Part shown: positions 23,801-39,100 of the stretch, in pieces | Position numbering within the stretch: the stretch's first letter is position 1 | Layout: every line of letters starts with the position of its first letter | Assembly (NCBI GenBank): GCA_963575645.1 | Contig: OY754465.1 | Coordinates: 31,879,501-31,943,500 of the forward strand | Source of the DNA: Xanthostigma xanthostigma | Taxonomy: Eukaryota; Arthropoda; Insecta; Raphidioptera; Raphidiidae | Reading direction: 5' to 3' | DNA: 64,000 nt | The notes under the pieces: generated by a model | What the model was told of the DNA's origin: nothing | Database searches by the model: none | The model's input: only the letters and a program-made list of their open reading frames with translations | Program-made: the position numbers and the translations under genes

Positions 23801-26800
23801 GCGTTTAAATAATGGTTAATATGCAGTTTGCATTTTCTTATGAGAGAATGATCCAAACCTGAATGTTATAGTGTAAATAGACTTACCTTCATGAAATAAA
23901 GCAATTTTGCCTATAAGGACTCATTTGCCCCTAATTGTCATAAAGCATGTAAAAACTGCTTGTAGCGTTAAAATAATGGTTAATATGCAGTTTGCATTTT
24001 CTTATGAGAGAATGATCCAAACCTGAATATTACAGTGTAAATAGACTTACCTTCATGAAATAAAGCAGTTTTGCCTATAAGGACTCATTTGGCCCTAATT
24101 GTCATAAAGCATGTAAAAACTGCTTGTATGCGTTAAAATAATGGTTAATATGCAGTTTGCATTTTCTTATGAGAGAATGATCCAAACCTGAATGTTATAG
24201 TGTGAATAGACTTACCTTCATGATCTTAAGCAATTTTGCCTATAAAGACTCATTTGCACCTAATTGTCATAAAGCATGTAAAAACTGCTTGTATGCGTTA
24301 AAATGATAGTAAATATGCAGTTTGCATTTTCTTATGAGCGAATGATCCAAACCTGAATGTTATAGTGTAAATAGACTTACCCTCATGAAATAAAGTAATT
24401 TTGCTTATAAGGACTCATTTGGCCCTAATTGTCATAAAGCATGTAAAAACTGCTTGTATGCGTTAAAATAATGGTTAATATGCAGTTTGCATTTTCTTAT
24501 GAGAGAATGATCCAAACCTGAATGTTATAGTGTAAATAGACTTACCTTCATAAAATAAAGCAATTTTGCCTATAAGGACTCATTTGCTCGCAGTTGTCGT
24601 GAAGCATGTAAAAACTGCTTGTCTGCGTTAAAATAATGGTTAATATGCAGTTTGCATTTTCTTATGAGAGAATGATCCAAACCTGAATGTTATAGTGTAA
24701 ATAGACTTACCTTCATGAAATAAAGCAATTTTGCCTATAAGGACTCATTTGCCTCTAATTGTCATAAAGCATGTAAAAACTGCTTGTAGCGTTAAAATAA
24801 TGGTTAATATGCAGTTTGCATTTTCTTATGAGAGAATGATCCAAACCTGAATGTTATAGTGTAAATAGACTTACCTTTGTAAAATAAAGCAATTTTGCCT
24901 ATAAGGACTCATTTGCACGCAATTGTCGTGAAGCATGTAAAAACTGCTTGTCTGCGTGAAAATGATAGTAAATATGCAGTTTGCATTTTCTTATGAGAGA
25001 ATGATCCAAACCTGAATGTTATAGTGTAAATAGACTTACCCTCATGAAATAAAGCAATTTTGCCTATAAAGACTCATTTGCACCTAATTGTCGTAAAGAA
25101 TGTAAAAACTGCTTGTCTGCGTTAAAAAAATGGTTAATATGCAGTTTGCATTTTCTTATGAGAGAATGATCCAAACCTGAATGTTATAGTGTAAATAAAC
25201 CTACCTTTGTAAAATAAAGCAATTTTGCCTATAAGGACTCATTTGCACGCAATTGTCGTGAAGCATGTAAAAACTGCTTGTCTGCGTTAAAATAATGGTT
25301 AATATGCAGTTTGCATTTTCTTATGAGAGAATGATCCAAACCTGAATGTTATAGTGTAAATAGACTTACCTTCATGATATAAAGCAATTTTGCCTATAAG
25401 GACTCATTTGCCCCTAATTGTCATAAAGCATGTAAAAACTGCTTGTAGCGTTAAAATAATGGTTAATATGCAGTTTGCATTTTCTTACGAGAGAATGATC
25501 CAAACCTGAATATTATAGTGTAAATAGACTTACCTTCATGGAATATAGCAATTTTGCCTATAAGGACTCATTTGGCCCTAATTGTCATAAAGCATGTAAA
25601 AACTGCTTGTATGCGTTAAAATAATGGTTAATATGCAGTTTGCATTATCTTATGAGAGAATGATCCAAACCTGAATGTTATAGTGTAAATAAACCTACCT
25701 TTGTAAAATAAAGCAATTTTGCCTATAAGGACTCATTTGCACGCAATTGTCGTGAAGCATGTAAAAACTGCTTGTCTGCGTTAAAATATTGGTTAATATG
25801 CAGTTTGCATTTTCTTATGAGAGAATGATCCAAACCTGAATGTTATAGTGTAAATAGACTTACCCTCATGAAATAAAGCAATTTTGCCTATAAAGACTCA
25901 TTTGCACCTAATTGTCGTAAAGCATGTAAAAACTGCTTGTCTGCGTTAAAAAAATGGTTAATATGCAGTTTGCATTTTCTTAAGAGAGAATGATCCAAAC
26001 CTGAATGTTATAGTGTAAATAAACTTACCTGTGTAAAATAAAGCAATTTTGCCTATAAGGACTCATTTGCACGCAATTGTCGTGAAGCATGTAAAAACTG
26101 CTTGTCTGCGTTAAAATAATGGTTAATATGCAGTTTGCATTTTCTTATGAGAGAATGATCCAAACCTGAATGTTATAGTGTAAATAGACTTACCTTCATG
26201 ATATAAAGCAATTTTGCCTATAAGGACTCATTTGCCCCTAATTGTCATAAAGCATGTAAAAACTGCTTGTAGCGTTAAAATAATGGTTAATATGCAGTTT
26301 GCATTTTCTTATGAGAGAATGATCCAAACCTGAATATTATAGTGTAAATAGACTTACCTTCATGAAATAAAGCAATTTTGCCTATAAGGACTTATTTGGC
26401 CCTAATTGTCATAAAGCATGTAAAAACTGCTTGTATGCGTTAAAATAATGGTTAATATGCAGTTTGCATTTTCTTATGAGAGAATGATCCAAACCTGAAT
26501 GTTATAGTGTAAATAGACTTACCTTCATGAAATAAAGCAATTTTGCCTATAAAGACTCATTTGCACCTAATTGTCATAAAGCATGTAAAAACTGCTTGTA
26601 TGCGTTACAATGATAGTAAATATGCAGTTTGCATTTTCTTATGAGCGAATGATCCAAACCTGAATGTTATAGTGTAAATAGACTTACCCTCATGAAATAA
26701 AGCAAATTTGCTTATAAGGACTCATTTGCACCTAATTGTCATAAAGCTTGTAAAAACTGCTTGTATGCGTTAAAATAATAGTTAATATGCAGTTTGCATT

Positions 26801-29422
26801 TTCTTATGAGAGAATGATCCAAACCTGAAAGTTATAGTGAAAATAGACTTACCTTTGTAAAATAAAGCAATTTTGCCTATAAGGACTCATTTGCACCTAA
26901 TTGTCGTAAAGCATGTAAAAACTGCTTGTCTGCGTTTAAATAATGGTTAATATGCAGTTTGCATTTTCTTATGAGAGAATGATCCAAACCTGAATGTTAT
27001 AGTGTAAATAGACTTACCTTCAAAAAATAAAGCAATTTTGCCTATAAGGACTCATTTGCCCCTAATTGTCATAAAGCATGTAAAAACTGCTTGTATGCGT
27101 TAAAATAATGGTTAATATGCAGTTTGCATTTTCTTATGAGAGAATGATCCAAACCTGAATGTTATAGTGTAAATAGACTTACCTTTGTAAAATAAAGCAA
27201 TTTTGCCTATAAGGACTCATTTGCACGCAATTGTCGTGAAGCATGTAAAAACTGCTTGTCTGCGTTAAAATAATGGTTAATATGCAGTTTGCATTTTCTT
27301 ATGAGAGAATGATCCAAACCTGAATGTTATAGTGTAAATAGACTTACCTTCATGATATAAAGCAATTTTGCCTATAAGGACTCATTTGCCCCTAATTGTC
27401 ATAAAGCATGTAAAAACTGCTTGTTGCGTTAAAATAATGGTTAATATGCAGTTTGCATTTTCTTATGAGAGAATGATCCAAACCTGAATGTTATAGTGTA
27501 AATAGACTTACCTTCATGAAATAAAGCAATTTTGCCTATAAGGACTCATTTGGCCCTAATTGTCATAAAGCATGTAAAAACTGCTTGTATGCGTTAAAAT
27601 AATGGTTAATATGCAGTTTGCATTTTCTTATAAGAGAATGATCTAAACCTGAGTGTTATAGTTTAAGTAAACTTACCTTTGTAAAATAAAGCAATTTTGC
27701 CTATAAGGACTCATTTGCACCTAATTGTCGTAAAGCATGTAAAAACTGCTTGTCTGCGTTAAAATAATGGTTAATATGCAGTTTGCATTTTCTTATGAGA
27801 GAATGATTCAAACCTGAATATAATAGTGTTAATAGTTATAACTTCATGAAATAAAGCAATTTTGCCTATAATGACTCATTTGCCCCTAATTGTCATAAAG
27901 CATGTAAAAACTGCTTGTCTGCGTTAAAATAATGGTTAATATGCAGTTTGCATTTTCTTATGAGAGAATGATCCAAACCTGAATGTTATAGTGTAAATAG
28001 ACTTACCTTCATGATATAAAGCAATTTTGCCTATAAGGACTCATTTGCCTCTAATTGTCATAAAGCATGTAAAAACTGCTTGTAGCGTTAAAATAATGGT
28101 TAATATGCAGTTTGCATTTTCTTATGAGAGAATGATCCAAACCTGAATATTATAGTGTAAATAGACTTACATTCATGAAATAAAGCAATTTTGCCTATAA
28201 GGACTTATTTGGCCCTAATTGTCATAAAGCATGTAAAAACTGCTTGTATGCGTTAAAATAATGGTTAATATGCAGTTTGCATTTTCTTATGAGAGAATGA
28301 TCCAAACCTGAATGTTATAGTGTAAATAGACTTACCTTCATGAAATAAAGCAATTTTGCCTATAAAGACTCATTTGCACCTAATTGTCATAAAGCATGTA
28401 AAAACTGCTTGTATGCGTTACAATGATAGTAAATATGCAGTTTGCATTTTCTTATGAGCGAATGATCCAAACCTGAATGTTATAGTGTAAATAGACTTAC
28501 CCTCATGAAATAAAGCAAATTTGCTTATAAGGACTCATTTGCACCTAATTGTCATAAAGCTTGTAAAAACTGCTTGTATGCGTTAAAATAATAGTTAATA
28601 TGCAGTTTGCATTTTCTTATGAGAGAATGATCCAAACCTGAATGTTATAGTGAAAATAGACTTACCTTTGTAAAATAAAGCAATTTTGCCTATAAGGACT
28701 CATTTGCACCTAATTGTCGTAAAGCATGTAAAAACTGCTTGTCTGCGTTTAAATAATGGTTAATATGCAGTTTGCATTTTCTTATGAGAGAATGATCCAA
28801 ACCTGAATGTTATAGTGTAAATAGACTTACCTTCAAAAAATAAAGCAATTTTGCCTATAAGGACTCATTTGCCCCTAATTGTCATAAAGCATGTAAAAAC
28901 TGCTTGTATGCGTTAAAATAATGGTTAATATGCAGTTTGCATTTTCTTATGAGAGAATGATCCAAACCTGAATGTTATAGTGTAAATAGACTTACCTTTG
29001 TAAAATAAAGCAATTTTGCCTATAAGGACTCATTTGCACGCAATTGTCGTGAAGCATGTAAAAACTGCTTGTCTGCGTTAAAATAATGGTAATATGCAGT
29101 TTGCATTTTCTTATGAGAGAATGATCCAAACCTGAATGTTATAGTGTAAATAGACTTACCTTCATGATATAAAGCAATTTTGCCTATAAGGACTTATTTG
29201 CCCCTAATTGTCATAAAGCATGTAAAAACTGCTTGTTGCGTTAAAATAATGGTTAATATGCAGTTTGCATTTTCTTATGAGAGAATGATCCAAACCTGAA
29301 TATTACAGTGTAAATAGACTTACCTTAATGAAATAAAGCAATTTTGCCTATAAGGACTCATTTGGCCCTAATTGTCATAAAGCATGTAAAAACTGCTTGT
29401 ATGCGTTAAAATAATGGTTAAT

Positions 29423-32029
29423 ATGCAGTTTGCATTTTCTTATAAGAGAATGATCTGAACCTGAGTGTTATAGTTTAAGTAAACTTACCTTTGTAAAATA
29501 AAGCAATTTTGCCTATAAGGACTCATTTGCACCTAATTGTCGTAAAGCATGTAAAAACTGCTTGTCTGCGTTAAAATAATGGTTAATATGCAGTTTGCAT
29601 TTTCTTATGAGAGAATGATTCAAACCTGAATATAATAGTGTTAATAGTTATAACTTCATGAAATAAAGCAATTTTGCCTATAATGACTCATTTGCCCCTA
29701 ATTGTCATAAAGCATGTAAAAACTGCTCGTCTGCGTTAAAATAATGTTTAAAATGCAGTTTGCATTTTCTTATGAGAGAATGATCCAAACCTGAATGTTA
29801 TAGTGAAAGTAGACTTACCTTTGTAAAATAAAACAATTTTTCCTTTAAGGACTTATTTGCACCTAATTGTCGTAAACCATGTAAAAACTGCTTGTCGGCG
29901 TTAAAATAATAGTTTATATGCAGTTTGCATTTTCTTATGAGAAAATAATCCAAACCTGAATGTTATAGTGTAAATAGACTTACCTTCATGAAATAAAGCA
30001 ATTTTGCCTATAAGGACTTATTTGCCCCTAATTGTCATAAAGCATGTAAAAACTGCTTGTTGCGTTAAAATAATGGTTAATATGCAGTTTGCATTTTCTT
30101 ATAAGAGAATGATCTGAACCTGAGTGTTATAGTTTAAGTAAACTTACCTTTGTAAAATAAAGCAATTTTGCCTATAAGGACTCATTTGCACCTAATTGTC
30201 GTAAAGCATGTAAAAACTGCTTGTCTGCGTTAAAATAATGGTTAATATGCAGTTTGCATTTTCTTACGAGAGAATGATCCAAACCTGAATATTATAGTGT
30301 AAATAGACTTACCTTCATGGAATATAGCAATTTTGCCTATAAGGACTCATTTGGCCCTAATTGTCATAAAGCATGTAAAAACTGCTTGTATGCGTTAATA
30401 TTTAATATGCAGTTTGCATTATCTTATGAGAGAATGATCCAAACCTGAATGTTATAGTGTAAATAAACCTACCTTTGTAAAATAAAGCAATTTTGCCTAT
30501 AAGGACTCATTTGCACGCAATTGTCGTGAAGCATGTAAAAACTGCTTGTCTGCGTTAAAATATTGGTTAATATGCAGTTTGCATTTTCTTATGAGAGAAT
30601 GATCCAAACCTGAATGTTATAGTGTAAATAGACTTACCCTCATGAAATAAAGCAATTTTGCCTATAAAGACTCATTTGCACCTAATTGTCGTAAAGCATG
30701 TAAAAACTGCTTGTCTGCGTTAAAAAAATGGTTAATATGCAGTTTGCATTTTCTTAAGAGAGAATGATCCAAACCTGAATGTTATAGTGTAAATAAACTT
30801 ACCTGTGTAAAATAAAGCAATTTTGCCTATAAGGACTCATTTGCACGCAATTGTCGTGAAGCATGTAAAAACTGCTTGTCTGCGTTAAAATAATGGTTAA
30901 TATGCAGTTTGCATTTTCTTATGAGAGAATGATCCAAACCTGAATGTTATAGTGTAAATAGACTTACCCTCATGAAATAAAGCAATTTTGCCTATAAAGA
31001 CTCATTTGCACCTAATTGTCGTAAAGCATGTAAAAACTGCTTGTCTGCGTTTAAATAATGGTTAATATGCAGTTTGCATTTTCTTATGAGAAAATAATCC
31101 AAACCTGAATGTTATAGTGTAAATAGACTTACCTTCATGAAATAAAGCAATTTTGCCTATAAGGACTCATTTGCCCCTAATTGTCATAAAGCATGTAAAA
31201 ACTGCTTGTATGCGTTAAAATAATGGTTAATATGCAGTTTGCATTTTCTTATGAGAGAATGATCCAAACCTGAATATTACAGTGTAAATAGACTTACCTT
31301 TATGAAATAAAGCAATTTTGCCTATAAGGACTCATTTGGCCCTAATTGTCATAAAGCATGTAAAAACTGCTTGTATGCGTTAAAATAATGGTTAATATGC
31401 AGTTTGCATTTTCTTATAAGAGAATGATCTGAACCTGAGTGTTATAGTTTAAGTAAACTTACCTTTGTAAAATAAAGCAATTTTGCCTATAAGGACTCAT
31501 TTGCACCTAATTGTCGTAAAGCATGTAAAAACTGCTTGTCTGCGTTAAAATAATGGTTAATATGCAGTTTGCATTTTCTTATGAGAGAATGATTCAAACC
31601 TGAATATAATAGTGTTAATAGTTATAACTTCATGAAATAAAGCAATTTTGCCTATAATGACTCATTTGCCCCTAATTGTCATAAAGCATGTAAAAACTGC
31701 TCGTCTGCGTTAAAATAATGTTTAAAATTCAGTTTGCATTTTCTTATGAGAGAATGATCCAAACCTGAATGTTATAGTGAAAGTAGACTTACCTTTGTAA
31801 AATAAAACAATTTTGCCTTTAAGGACTTATTTGCACCTAATTGTCGTAAACCATGTAAAAACTGCTTGTCGGCGTTAAAATAATAGTTTATATGCAGTTT
31901 GCATTTTCTTATGAGAAAATAATCCAAACCTGAATGTTATAGTGTAAATAGACTTACCTTCATGAAATGAAGCAATTTTGCCTATAAGGACTCATTTGCC
32001 CCTAATTGTCATAAAGCATGTAAAAACTG
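29423..32029. repeat. Satellite block duplicated at a 1,974-bp offset (copy 2 of the long unit)
   Basis: The diverged marker dimer and the next two odd monomers occur at about 29423-30055 and again at about 31397-32029, 1,974 bp (12 monomers) apart. Those two monomers are AATGTTTAAAAT with GTGAAAGTAGAC, and ATAGTTTATATGCAG with GAAAATAATCC. Copy 1 of the long unit has this four-monomer series once, near 11.1-11.7 kb. An isolated TGATCTGAAC monomer at about 30082 lacks its usual partner, suggesting a recombination breakpoint there. Confidence 0.7.
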
Positions 32030-35000
32030 CTTGTCTGCGTGAAAATGATAGTAAATATGCAGTTTGCATTTTCTTATGAGAGAATGATCCAAACCTGAAT
32101 GTTATAGTGTAAATAGACTTACCATCATGAAATAAAGCAATTTTGCCTATAAAGACTCATTTGCACCTAATTGTCGTAAAGCATGTAAAAACTGCTTGTC
32201 TGCGTTAAAAAAATGGTTAATATGCAGTTTGCATTTTCTTATGAGAGAATGATCCAAACCTGAATGTTATAGTGTAAATAGACTTACCTTCATGATATAA
32301 AGCAATTTTGCCTATAAGGACTCATTTGCCCCTAATTGTCATAAAGCATGTAAAAACTGCTTGTAGCGTTAAAATAATGGTTAATATGCAGTTTGCATTT
32401 TCTTATGAGAGAATGATTTAAACCTGAATATTACAGTGTAAATAGACTTACCTTCATGAAATAAAGCAATTTTGCCTATAAGGACTCATTTGGCCCTAAT
32501 TGTCATAAAGCATGTAAAAACTGCTTGTATGCGTTAAAATAATGGTTAATATGCAGTTTGCATTTTCTTATGAGAGAATGATCCAAACCTGAATGTTATA
32601 GTGTAAATAGACTTACCCTCATGAAATAAAGCAATTTTGCCTATAAAGACTCATTTGCACCTAATTGTCGTAAAGCATGTAAAAACTGCTTGTCTGCGTT
32701 TAAATAATGGTTAATATGCAGTTTGCATTTTCTTATGAGAAAATAATCCAAACCTAAATGTTATAGTGTAAATAGACTTACCTTCATGAAATAAAGCAAT
32801 TTTGCCTATAAGGACTCATTTGCCCCTAATTGTCATAAAGCATGTAAAAACTGCTTGTATGCGTTAAAATAATGGTTAATATGCAGTTTGCATTTTCTTA
32901 TGAGAGAATGATCCAAACCTGAATGTTATAGTGTAAATAGACTTACCTTTGTAAAATAAAGCAATTTTGCCTTAAGGACTCATTTGCACGCAATTGTCGT
33001 GAAGCATGTAAAAACTGCTTGTCTGCGTGAAAATGATAGTAAATATGCAGTTTGCATTTTCTTATGAGAGAATGATCCAAACCTGAATGTTATAGTGTAA
33101 ATAGACTTACCCTCATGAAATAAAGCAAATTTGCTTATAAGGACTCATTTGCACCTAATTGTCATAAAGCTTGTAAAAACTGCTTGTATGCGTTAAAATA
33201 ATAGTTAATATGCAGTTTGCATTTTCTTATGAGAGAATGATCCAAACCTGAATGTTATAGTGAAAATAGACTTACCTTTGTAAAATAAAGCAATTTTGCC
33301 TATAAGGACTCATTTGCACCTAATTGTCGTAAAGCATGTAAAAACTGCTTGTCTGCGTTAAAATAATGGTTAATATGCAGTTTGCATTTTCTTATGAGAG
33401 AATGATCCAAACCTGAATGTTATAGTGTAAATAGACTTACCCTCATGAAATAAAGCAATTTTGCCTATAAAGACTCATTTGCACCTAATTGTCGTAAAGC
33501 ATGTAAAAACTGCTTGTCTGCGTTTAAATAATGGTTAATATGCAGTTTGCATTTTCTTATGAGAAAATAATCCAAACCTGAATGTTATAGTGTAAATAGA
33601 CTTACCTTCATGAAATAAAGCAATTTTGCCTATAAGGACTCATTTGCCCCTAATTGTCATAAAGCATGTAAAAACTGCTTGTATGCGTTAAAATAATGGT
33701 TAATATGCAGTTTGCATTTTCTTATGAGAGAATGATCCAAACCTGAATGTTATAGTGTAAATAGACTTACCTTTGTAAAATAAAGCAATTTTGCCTTAAG
33801 GACTCATTTGCACGCAATTGTCGTGAAGCATGTAAAAACTGCTTGTCTGCGTGAAAATGATAGTAAATATGCAGTTTGCATTTTCTTATGAGAGAATGAT
33901 CCAAACCTGAATGTTATAGTGTAAATAGACTGACCCTCATGAAATAAAGCAATTTTGCCTATAAGGACTCATTTGCACCTAATTGTCGTAAAGCATGTAA
34001 AAACTGCTTGTCTGCGTTAAAATAATGGTTAATATGCAGTTTGCATTTTCTTATGAGAGAATGATCCAAACCTGAATGTTATAGTGTAAATAGACTTACC
34101 TTTGTAAAATAAAGCAATTTTGCCTTAAGGACTCATTTGCACGCAATTGTCGTGAAGCATGTAAAAACTGCTTGTCTGCGTGAAAATGATAGTAAATATG
34201 CAGTTTGCATTTTCTTATGAGAGAATGATCCAAACCTGAATGTTATAGTGTAAATAGACTTACCCTCATGAAATAAAGCAATTTTGCCTATAAGGACTCA
34301 TTTGCACCTAATTGTCGTAAAGCATGTAAAAACTGCTTGTCTGCGTTAAAATAATGGTTAATATGCAGTTTGCATTTTCTTATGAGAGAATGATTCAAAC
34401 CTGAATGTTATAGTGTAAATAGACTTACCTTTGTAAAATAAAGCAATTTTGCCTATAAGGACTCATTTGCACGCAATTGTCGTGAAGCATGTAAAAACTG
34501 CTTGTCTGCGTGAAAATGATAGTAAATATGCAGTTTGCATTTTCTTATGAGAGAATGATCCAAACCTGAATGTTATAGTGTAAATAGACTTACCCTCATG
34601 AAATATTGCAATTTTGCCTATAAAGACTCATTTGAGCCTAATTGTCGTAAAGCATGTAAAAACTGCTTGTCTGCGTTAAAAAAATGGTTAATATGCAGTT
34701 TGCATTTTCTTATGAGAGAATGATCCAAACCTGAATGTTATAGTGTAAATAAACTTATCTGTGTAAAATAAAGCAATTTTGCCTATAAGGACTCATTTGC
34801 ACGCAATTGTCGTGAAGCATGTAAAAACTGCTTGTCTGCGTTAAAATAATGGTTAATATGCAGTTTGCATTTTCTTATGAGAGAATGATCCAAACCTGAA
34901 TGTTATAGTGTAAATAGACTTACCTTCATGATATAAAGCAATTTTGCCTATAAGGACTCATTTGCCCCTAATTGTCATAAAGCATGTAAAAACTGCTTGT

Positions 35001-36155
35001 AGCGTTAAAATAATGGTTAATATGCAGTTTGCATTTTCTTATGAGAGAATGATCCAAACCTGAATATTACAGTGTAAATAGACTTACCTTCATGAAATAA
35101 AGCAATTTTACCTATAAGGACTCATTTGGCCCTAATTATCATAAAGCATGTAAAAACTGCTTGTATGCGTTAAAATAATGGTTAATATGCAGTTTGCATT
35201 TTCTTATGAGAGAATGATCCAAACCTGAATGTTATAGTGTAAATAGACTTACCTTTGTAAAATAAAGCAATTTTGCCTATAAGGACTCATTTGCACGCAA
35301 TTGTCGTAAAGCATGTAAAAACTGCTTGTCTGCGTTTAAATAATGGTTAATATGCAGTTTGCATTTTCTTATGAGAAAATAATCCAAACCTGAATGTTAT
35401 AAAGTAAATAGACTTACCTTCATGAAATAAAGCAATTTTGCCTATAAGGACTTATTTGCCCCTAATTGTCATAAAGCATGTAAAAACTGCTTGTATGCGT
35501 TAAAATAATGGTTAATATGCAGTTTGCATTTTCTTATGAGAGAATGATCCAAACCTGAATGTTATAGTGTAAATAGACTTACCTTTGTAAAATAAAGCAA
35601 TTTTGCCTTAAGGACTCATTTGCACGCAATTGTCGTGAAGCATGTAAAAACTGCTTGTCTGCGTGAAAATGATAGTAAATATGCAGTTTGCATTTTCTTA
35701 TGAGAGAATGATCCAAACCTGAATGTTATAGTGTAAATAGACTTACCCTCATGAAATAAAGCAAATTTGCTTATAAGGACTCATTTGCACCTAATTGTCA
35801 TAAAGCTTGTAAAAACTGCTTGTATGCGTTAAAATAATAGTTAATATGCAGTTTGCATTTTCTTATGAGAGAATGATCCAAACCTGAATGTTATAGTGAA
35901 AATAGACTTACCTTTGTAAAATAAAGCAATTTTGCCTATAAGGACTCATTTGCACCTAATTGTCGTAAAGCATGTAAAAACTGCTTGTCTGCGTTAAAAT
36001 AATGGTTAATATGCAGTTTGCATTTTCTTATGAGAGAATGATCCAAACCTGAATGTTATAGTGTAAATAGACTTAACTTTGTAAAATAAAGCAATTTTGC
36101 CTATAAGGACTCATTTGCACGCAATTGTCGTGAAGCATGTAAAAACTGCTTGTCT

Positions 36156-39100
36156 GCGTGAAAATGATAGTAAATATGCAGTTTGCATTTTCTTATGAGA
36201 GAATGATCCAAACCTGAATGTTATAGTGTAAATAGACTTACCCTCATGAAATATCGCAATTTTGCCTATAAAGACTCATTTGCACCTAATTGTCGTAAAG
36301 CATGTAAAAACTGCTTGTCTGCGTTAAAAAAATGGTTAATATGCAGTTTGCATTTTCTTATGAGAGAATGATCCAAACCTGAATGTTATAGTGTAAATAA
36401 ACTTATCTGTGTAAAATAAAGCAATTTTGCCTATAAGGACTCATTTGCACGCAATTGTCGTGAAGCATGTAAAAACTGCTTGTCTGCGTTAAAATAATGG
36501 TTAATATGCAGTTTGCATTTTCTTATGAGAGAATGATTTAAACCTGAATGTTATAGTGTAAATAGACTTACCTTCATGATATAAAGCAATTTTGCCTATA
36601 AGGACTCATTTGCCCCTAATTGTCATAAAGCATGTAAAAACTGCTTGTAGCGTTAAAATAATGGTTAATATGCAGTTTGCATTTTCTTATGAGAGAATGA
36701 TCCAAACCTGAATATTACAGTGTAAATAGACTTACCTTCATGAAATAAAGCAATTTTGCCTATAAGGACTCATTTGGCCCTAATTGTCATAAAGCATGTA
36801 AAAACTGCTTGTATGCGTTAAAATAATGGTTAATATGCAGTTTGCATTTTCTTATGAGAGAATGATCCAAACCTGAATGTTATAGTGTAAATAGACTTAC
36901 CCTCATGAAATAAAGCAATTTTGCCTATAAAGACTCATTTGCACCTAATTGTCGTAAAGCATGTAAAAACTGCTTGTCTGCGTTTAAATAATGGTTAATA
37001 TGCAGTTTGCATTTTCTTATGAGAAAATAATCCAAACCTGAATGTTATAGTGTAAATAGACTTACCTTCATGAAATAAAGCAATTTTGCCTATAAGGACT
37101 CATTTGCCCCTAATTGTCATAAAGCATGTAAAAACTGCTTGTATGCGTTAAAATAATGGTTAATATGCAGTTTGCATTTTCTTATGAGAGAATGATCCAA
37201 ACCTGAATGTTATAGTGTAAATAGACTTACCTTTGTAAAATAAAGCAATTTTGCCTATAAGGACTCATTTGCACGCAATTGTCGTGAAGCATGTAAAAAC
37301 TGCTTGTCTGCGTGAAAATGATAGTAAATATGCAGTTTGCATTTTCTTATGAGAGAATGATCCAAACCTGAATGTTATAGTGTAAATAGACTTACCCTCA
37401 TGAAATAAAGCAATTTTGCCTATAAAGACTCATTTGCACCTAATTGTCGTAAAGCATGTAAAAACTGCTTGTCTGCGTTAAAAAAATGGTTAATATGCAG
37501 TTTGCATTTTCTTATGAGAGAATGATCCAAACCTGAATGTTATAGTGTAAATAAACTTACCTGTGTAAAATAAAGCAATTTTGCCTATAAGGACTCATTT
37601 GCACGCAATTGTCGTGAAGCATGTAAAAACTGCTTGTCGGCGTTAAAATAATGGTTAATATGCAGTTTGCATTTTCTTATGAGAGAATGATCCAAACCTG
37701 AATGTTATAGTGTAAATAGACTTACCTTCATGATATAAAGCAATTTTGCCTATAAGGACTCATTTGCCCCTAATTGTCATAAAGCATGTAAAAACTGCTT
37801 GTAGCGTTAAAATAATGGTTAATATGCAGTTTGCATTTTCTTATGAGAGAATGATCCAAACCTGAATATTATAGTGTAAATAGACTTACCTTCATGAAAT
37901 AAAGCAATTTTGCCTATAAAGACTCATTTGCACCTAATTGTCATAAAGCATGTAAAAACTGCTTGTATGCGTTACAATGATAGTAAATATGCAGTTTGCA
38001 TTTTCTTATGAGCGAATGATCCAAACCTGAATGTTATAGTGTAAATAGACTTACCTTTGTAAAATAAAGCAATTTTGCCTATAAGGACTCATTTGCACGC
38101 AATTGTCGTAAAGCATGTAAAAACTGCTTGTCTGCGTTAAAATAATGGTTAATATGCAGTTTGCATTTTCTTATGAGAGAATGATCCAAACCTGAATGTT
38201 ATAGCATAAATAGACTTACCTTCATAAAATAAAGCAATTTTGCCTATAAGGACTCATTTGCACGCAATTGTCGTGAAGCATGTAAAAACTGCTTGTAGCG
38301 TTAAAATAATGGTTAATATGCAGTTTGCATTTTCTTATGAAAGAATGATCCAAACCTGAATATTACAGTGTAAATAGACTTACCTTCATGAAATAAAGCA
38401 ATTTTGCCTATAAGGACTCATTTGGCCCTAATTGTCATAAAGCATGTAAAAACTGCTTGTATGCGTTAAAATAATGGTTAATATGCAGTTTGCATTTTCT
38501 TATGAGAGAATGATCCAAACCTGAATGTTATAGTGTAAATAGACTTACCTTCATGATATAAAGCAATTTTGCCTATAAGGACTCATTTGCCCCTAATTGT
38601 CATAAAGCATGTAAAAACTGCTTGTGCGTTAAAATAATGGTTAATATGCAGTTTGCATTTTCTTATGAGAAAATGATCCAAACCTGAATATTATAAGTGT
38701 AAATAGACTTACCTTCATGAAATAAAGCAATTTTGCCTATAAGGACTCATTTGCCCCTAATTGTCATAAAGCATGTAAAAACTGCTTGTAGCGTTAAAAT
38801 AATGGTTAATATGCAGTTTGCATTTTCTTATGAGAGAATGATCCAAACCTGAATATTACAGTGTAAATAGACTTACCTTCATGAAATAAAGCAATTTTGC
38901 CTATAAGGACTCATTTGGCCCTAATTGTCATAAAGCATGTAAAAACTGCTTGTATGCGTTAAAATAATGGTTAATATGCAGTTTGCATTTTCTTATGAGA
39001 GAATGATCCAAACCTGAATGTTATAGTGTAAATAGACTTACCTTCATGATCTAAAGCAATTTTGCCTATAAAGACTCATTTGCACCTAATTGTCATAAAG

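Larger units (their letters stand above)
17999..36155. repeat. Long higher-order repeat, copy 2 (18,157 bp with insertion)
   Basis: It begins at GCGTGAAAATGATAG (17999) and ends where the same phase restarts at 36156. The rare AATATTGC monomer with GAGCCTA confirms the spacing: 16441 in copy 1 and 34598 near the end of this copy, an offset of 18,157. Without the insertion and one target copy it is 16,476 bp, almost exactly 100 monomers. Its middle third (about 25.8-33 kb) is more rearranged relative to copy 1 than its ends. Confidence 0.75.
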
